50,031 nucleotides of DNA from positions 2,888 to 52,918 of the forward strand of contig DJRM01000130.1 of the NCBI GenBank assembly GCA_002440085.1, in the 5' to 3' direction. The notes below the pieces were generated by a model, which worked only from the letters and a program-made list of their open reading frames with translations, searched no databases and was not told the DNA's origin. Of this stretch, positions 49,950 through 50,031 are shown in pieces; the first letter of the stretch is position 1; each line of letters opens with the position of its first letter. A program made the position numbers and the translations under genes. The DNA comes from Bacteroidales bacterium UBA6360 (lineage in GTDB: Bacteria; Bacteroidota; Bacteroidia; Bacteroidales; UBA932).

Positions 49950-50031
49950 TCTATGGTATTGAGTATCGAACCGCATTATATGCAATAAGTTGATATTTGA
50001 CGCAAATTCGGTCAAGTAGACATTTCGGGTG

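Overview
The window is chromosomal DNA of a Bacteroidales bacterium, most likely a gut or rumen commensal. The support is a SusC/SusD pair, fimbrillin-like, DUF4493/PCMD and FISUMP surface lipoproteins, secreted GH3 and GH31 enzymes, and many promoters of the Bacteroidetes type (TAnnTTTG at -7, often with a TTTG-like -33 box about 20 nt upstream). Housekeeping and polysaccharide genes look GC-rich. The ATPase and toxin-antitoxin stretches are visibly more AT-rich, which suggests acquired material. No full insertion sequence, phage or CRISPR array was seen.

Layout: 1-1808 (-) is the N-terminal part of a secreted HExxH peptidase/beta-propeller protein. 1883-3136 (-) is AAA ATPase no. 1, with two tandem palindromic repeats upstream. 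3379-6066 (+) is a promoter, leader hairpin, 55-aa ORF and large fimbrillin/Ig-like lipoprotein. 6103-10447 is a defence/addiction cluster: HEPN/MNT bracketed by a 19-bp direct repeat, a candidate small RNA, RelB/PIN, a lone winged-helix regulator, three tRNAs (Cys, Phe, Arg) and an MqsR/MqsA-like pair. 10667-17849 (+) has a thioredoxin-fold lipoprotein, a Schlafen-type ATP-binding protein, aldose epimerase, thymidylate synthase and a GH3 enzyme. 17865-19447 is AAA ATPase no. 2, bounded on both sides by the same 62-nt hairpin. 19470-26164 (-) is a SusC/SusD operon with two downstream lipoproteins.

26259-32271 (+) has a glycosyltransferase, a YfhO-type membrane protein, dihydrofolate reductase and a UgtP/MGDG-synthase-like glycosyltransferase. 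32348-34090 (-) is a tandem-domain esterase and 34336-36762 (+) a GH31 enzyme. A 120-nt palindrome (36776-36895) then separates GH31 from a five-gene surface operon (36932-44517) of DUF4493/PCMD lipoproteins and an outer-membrane barrel, ending in the decayed tail of another PCMD gene. 44629-46020 (-) is AAA ATPase no. 3, followed by a HigBA-like pair and two tandemly duplicated FISUMP lipoproteins with a MITE-like inverted repeat upstream.

Most notable signal: the window holds three unlinked AAA ATPases whose C-termini carry a PD-(D/E)XK-like signature. Each has its own private repeat directly upstream, starting 8-16 bp above its -7 box, and one gene is enclosed by identical hairpins. This looks like a family of ATPase plus cognate-DNA-repeat units, either autoregulated, selfish or defensive. 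The sequence cannot tell which.
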